A stretch of 36,824 bases of DNA from Candidatus Hydrogenedentota bacterium (GTDB lineage: Bacteria; Hydrogenedentota; Hydrogenedentia; Hydrogenedentales; JAEUWI01): positions 1 to 36,824 of the forward strand of contig JAEUWI010000067.1 in assembly GCA_016791475.1 (NCBI GenBank). Reading direction: 5' to 3'. Under the pieces are notes generated by a model that searched no databases, had not been told where the DNA came from, and worked only from the letters and a program-made list of their open reading frames with translations. Of the stretch, positions 34,492-36,824 are shown in pieces. Within the stretch, counting starts at the first letter, position 1. The number at the start of each line of letters is the position of its first letter. The translations under genes were made by a program, and so were the position numbers.

Positions 34492-34548
34492 ATCCGCGAA
34501 GCGGATGGCAGAGCAACACGACGCGAATCTGCCATCCGCTTCGCGGAT
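34492..34548. repeat. Perfect 21-bp inverted repeat
   Basis: 34492-34512 and 34528-34548 are exact reverse complements around a 15-nt loop. Each arm itself contains a small palindrome (atccgc-gaa-gcggat), so cruciform or clover-leaf forms are possible. Confidence 0.85.
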
Positions 34549-34677
34549 AGGTAACATTGCGGTCCTGAGTAGCAGGCCAGAAATCGAGTCGCGTGCTTCA
34601 CCCGGATGAACCCCATAGACCTTGGCGAGCGAAACGTTTACCTGGACTAACCGGCCCCTTTCAGGGACCTTCTTCAT

Positions 34678-34698
34678 ACCACCGGTTCTGCCGGTGGT
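34678..34698. repeat. Perfect hairpin accaccgg/ccggtggt
   Basis: An 8-bp stem with a 5-nt loop (ttctg). It shares its core with the hairpin at 34319-34335. Confidence 0.65.
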
Positions 34699-34749
34699 TA
34701 CTGATTGCACCGGCACCGAGTCATGATACGCGTACATTCGAAAAAAAGT

Positions 34750-35260
34750 GGTTCATCCGGTTTGAGCGTACGTTCTCCTTTGTGGCCAGCTCCGCAAGGA
34801 TTTGAAAGTACTTGCTTGACGAATGCGTTGGCCCCGGAGGGGCCGCGGAACTTAGCCCAGGGTGGAGCGAGGTACGAGCGGAACCCTGGGATCTCGATTG
34901 AAAGCGCACTCCAGCCCCCGAAGGGGGCGACGGAAACCACGCAAGAGGAATAATGATACATGCGATTGGGACACTTTCAAAGAGCCGCGCCAAGTAACGA
35001 GAATACTTCGCTTTGCCAAAATCTACGTCACCCCCTCCGGGGGTTTTAGACTATGGATATTCCAGATCCCAGGGTTCCGCTTAGGCTCCATTCGCCGCGG
35101 CGAACTAAGTTCCGCTGCCCCTCCGGGGCAAAGAGTGAAAATGAAATCCAATCACGCGTGGTGACTTGCTCTTGATGCAACTCCCTGACTCGCAAAGAAG
35201 CAAAGAATTCCGAGAGTATTTCCAGTCCGAACGAGAATGTACGCTCAAACCGGATGAACC
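34750..35260. repeat. 511-bp nested inverted repeat
   Basis: Outer arms: 34750-34777 and 35233-35260 are reverse complements at 27 of 28 positions. Inner arms: a 103-bp unit (34831-34933) and a 104-bp unit in the opposite orientation (35026-35129). The units share gccccggaggggc-x-gcggaacttag, then agcggaaccctgggatct, then a cccccg-x-aggggg-x-gacg end, separated by diverged stretches. No transposase or ORF is present. A third copy of the outer core CCGGATGAACC lies at 34602-34612. Confidence 0.82.
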
Positions 35261-35703
35261 GAAAAAGTCTTTCCAATTCCTCTCCCACTTATCTTCTCGG
35301 TGCCTTCGTGCACTCCCTGGTCCAACGGGATTCAACGCACGAAGAAGTAGAGGCAGCCACCTGTATTCAGGTGTGAAGGCGGACTCCATCGGCATCACCA
35401 GGAAAACTCGGATCACCCCGCATTGCCCCCCGAGTCTTTCCCAGGTCCTCGCGGTGGAGCGGGCCCTGGGGACGGACCCGCGCCGGGGCCCCTGGGCGGG
35501 TGGGGGTGGCTGAGGTGTCCGTCCGTGTCTCCAACGGGTCAAAGTGTTCGTCCGCGCGCGGGCCTGTCCCAAGGGATGTAACGCAGCGTCGCCTACGCGC
35601 CCCAAAGACTCCATGTCCCTATTGACGGAACGACCGCCCCCTGCTATCCTGAGTCAGCGGCCCGGTGGCCGTCCAGCAAAGGGGCTGGGGAAGGGGTATT
35701 GCA

Positions 35704-36824
35704 ATGGCAGATGTGGCATTCGCACCAACACACAGCTTCACCATGGACACCAACAAATCCGTCACGGCGAACTTCATTGCGGGCGTGAAGATCACGGTCA
35801 ACAAGAACGGCCAGGGCACGGTTTCTCCCGGCACGGGGGTCTATTTCGCCTCGGCGAATCTTCGACCCATGGGCGGGACGAAGACCTTCACCGCCACCCC
35901 GGCGTCGGGCTGGCGCTGGAGCCATTGGGAGGGCAACCTCGACGGCGCGGATGGCGGCGACCCCTCGCTGGACCTGCCTATGGACCAGGCGCGGACGATT
36001 ACGGCGGTGTTCGTCGAGCAGGTGACGCTGACGATGGTGAAGGAGCTCATCGGCAATCTCCCGGCGGAGGGCGGCTCGGTGTCCCCCGCCGTGGGCGAGA
36101 CGCTCCACGACAAGGATTCCGTGGTGAATCTCGTGGCCACGCCCGAAGTGGTCGCAGATCCGCCGCAGGCGGGCTGGCGCTTCAAGCAGTGGAGCGGTGC
36201 CGCCTCCGGGACCAACCCGAGCACGACGGTCACCATGAGCGGCGATAAGACCGTCACCGCCACCTTCATCCAGGTGCATACCGTGACCACCGAGGTGATC
36301 GAGCAGGGCGTCATCGAGCCCGAAGGCGGGACCTACGACCACGGCGCATCCCAGAGCTTCTTCTTCGACCGCCAGAACGGCCACCAGTTCCACCACTGGG
36401 CGGGCCTGCCCGATTCCTTCTCCACCCCCGCATGGGGCCCCGGCACCAGCACCAGCAACCCGGTCAACGTCACCATCGAGCAGAGCCTGCAGATCATCGG
36501 CTACGACGACGAAATCATCTACACCCTCACCGCCGATGTGGCCGCCGAGGGCTGCACGGGCTGTACCGTGGACCCGCCGGTAGCCGAATACATCGAGGGA
36601 ACCCCGGGCACCGTCACCGCCACCCCCGGCGAAGGCTGGGGCTTCGTCCGCTGGGAGGGCAACGTCCCTGCGGAGATGGTGGAAGACAACCCGCTGATCA
36701 TGCCGATGAACGGAGACAAGGCGGTGACGGCGGTGTTTGAAGAGGGTGGTGAAGGTGAAGGTGAAGGTGAAGGTGAAGGTGAAGGTGAAGGTGAAGGTGA
36801 AGGTGAAGGTGAAGGTGAAGGTGA
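35704..36824 (+). CDS. InlB-type repeat protein with Gly-Glu tract, runs off the window
   Basis: At least 373 residues are in frame with no stop before the window ends. The sequence consists of divergent InlB/Flg_new_2-like repeats, each with a TFTATPASGWRWSHWEG- or WRFKQWSG-type core and ending in KTVTATF-like strands; about four repeats are visible. From 36748 the frame enters a (Gly-Glu)n tract. AAGGGG at 35691-35696 is 7 nt before the ATG and an in-frame TGA at 35650-35652 bounds the frame. The protein lacks a signal peptide and begins in the middle of a repeat (HSFTMDTNKSVTANF), suggesting loss of its 5' part. Such proteins are usually secreted or surface-bound. Confidence 0.8.
   Translation, partial: MADVAFAPTHSFTMDTNKSVTANFIAGVKITVNKNGQGTVSPGTGVYFASANLRPMGGTKTFTATPASGWRWSHWEGNLDGADGGDPSLDLPMDQARTITAVFVEQVTLTMVKELIGNLPAEGGSVSPAVGETLHDKDSVVNLVATPEVVADPPQAGWRFKQWSGAASGTNPSTTVTMSGDKTVTATFIQVHTVTTEVIEQGVIEPEGGTYDHGASQSFFFDRQNGHQFHHWAGLPDSFSTPAWGPGTSTSNPVNVTIEQSLQIIGYDDEIIYTLTADVAAEGCTGCTVDPPVAEYIEGTPGTVTATPGEGWGFVRWEGNVPAEMVEDNPLIMPMNGDKAVTAVFEEGGEGEGEGEGEGEGEGEGEGEGEGEG
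36748..36824 (+). repeat. Hexanucleotide tandem repeat (GGTGAA)n encoding (Gly-Glu)n
   Basis: At least 12.8 perfect copies of the 6-bp unit run to the window edge. A 6-bp unit keeps the frame, so copy-number change alters only the length of the Gly-Glu linker. Confidence 0.97.

Larger units (their letters stand above)
34228..35703. other. 1.48-kb gene-free block of dense inverted repeats
   Basis: No supported gene, tRNA or rRNA is present. The block holds several perfect hairpins and a 511-bp nested inverted repeat, listed separately. From 35261 to 35703 there is ordinary-looking GC-rich sequence without a gene; the last part contains the AAGGGG ribosome-binding site (35691-35696) of the following gene. 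Confidence 0.8.

Noticed and set aside
35166-35513. Possible small gene of 115 codons in the repeat block
   Set aside because: It reads through the outer inverted-repeat arm, has no ribosome-binding site and resembles no family.
36748-36824. Tandem repeat as a CRISPR or VNTR locus outside a gene
   Set aside because: The unit is 6 bp with no spacers, and it continues an open coding frame as Gly-Glu.

Overview
The window is GC-rich bacterial chromosome carrying many protein families typical of Planctomycetes and neighbouring phyla: a PSCyt1/DUF1549/DUF1553 protein next to a DUF1501 protein, a ThuA-domain protein, Tat-exported Gfo/Idh/MocA oxidoreductases, a GH106-type glycosidase, and a secreted-type protein of InlB-like repeats ending in a long Gly-Glu tract. 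This set, together with hairpin-rich intergenic repeats, suggests a member of Candidatus Hydrogenedentota or a close relative. That is inference from family content; no rRNA or ribosomal marker is present.

Layout. 0-2 kb: chemoreceptor on the minus strand. 2.4-3.4 kb: exported alpha/beta hydrolase. 3.4-3.9 kb: hicBA toxin-antitoxin pair (minus). 4-7.2 kb: Tat-exported Gfo/Idh/MocA protein and a secreted beta-propeller protein (both minus), separated by a 194-bp element with 37-bp terminal inverted repeats. 7.5-10.4 kb: a same-strand cassette of ThuA protein, mono-haem c-type cytochrome lipoprotein and a second Tat-exported Gfo/Idh/MocA protein. 10.6-11.4 kb: Cof-type HAD phosphatase. 11.5-12.3 kb: SDR-fold protein lacking the YxxxK active site. 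12.4-17.2 kb: GH106-like enzyme and a secreted putative carbohydrate-active protein. 17.3-18.0 kb: vapBC-type pair. 18.2-24.1 kb: a 1428-residue propeller-cytochrome-DUF1549-DUF1553 fusion followed by DUF1501. 24.1-25.2 kb: small membrane protein and a second hic locus, type hicA-hicB, whose hicA has an in-frame TAG. 25.5-29.9 kb: PilZ protein and two tandem paralogous N-acetylmuramoyl-L-alanine amidases separated by a strong terminator. 30.1-31.8 kb: LL-diaminopimelate aminotransferase and a PTS EIIA-type protein. 32.1-34.2 kb: polytopic membrane protein resembling lipid-linked-sugar glycosyltransferases. 34.2-35.7 kb: gene-free block packed with inverted repeats. 35.7 kb to the end: repeat protein running off the window.

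How the genes may work together. Much of the content points to extracytoplasmic attack on complex carbohydrate: Tat-exported oxidoreductases, ThuA, GH106, cytochrome-domain proteins. The 7.5-10.4 kb cassette could be an exported sugar-oxidation unit with its own electron acceptor. A second theme is the cell envelope: PilZ (c-di-GMP), two amidases, diaminopimelate synthesis and a glycosyltransferase-like protein lie in one 9-kb stretch. Three small toxin-antitoxin loci lie between the metabolic genes. Intergenic regions repeatedly hold long perfect or near-perfect hairpins, which look like dispersed non-coding repeat families.
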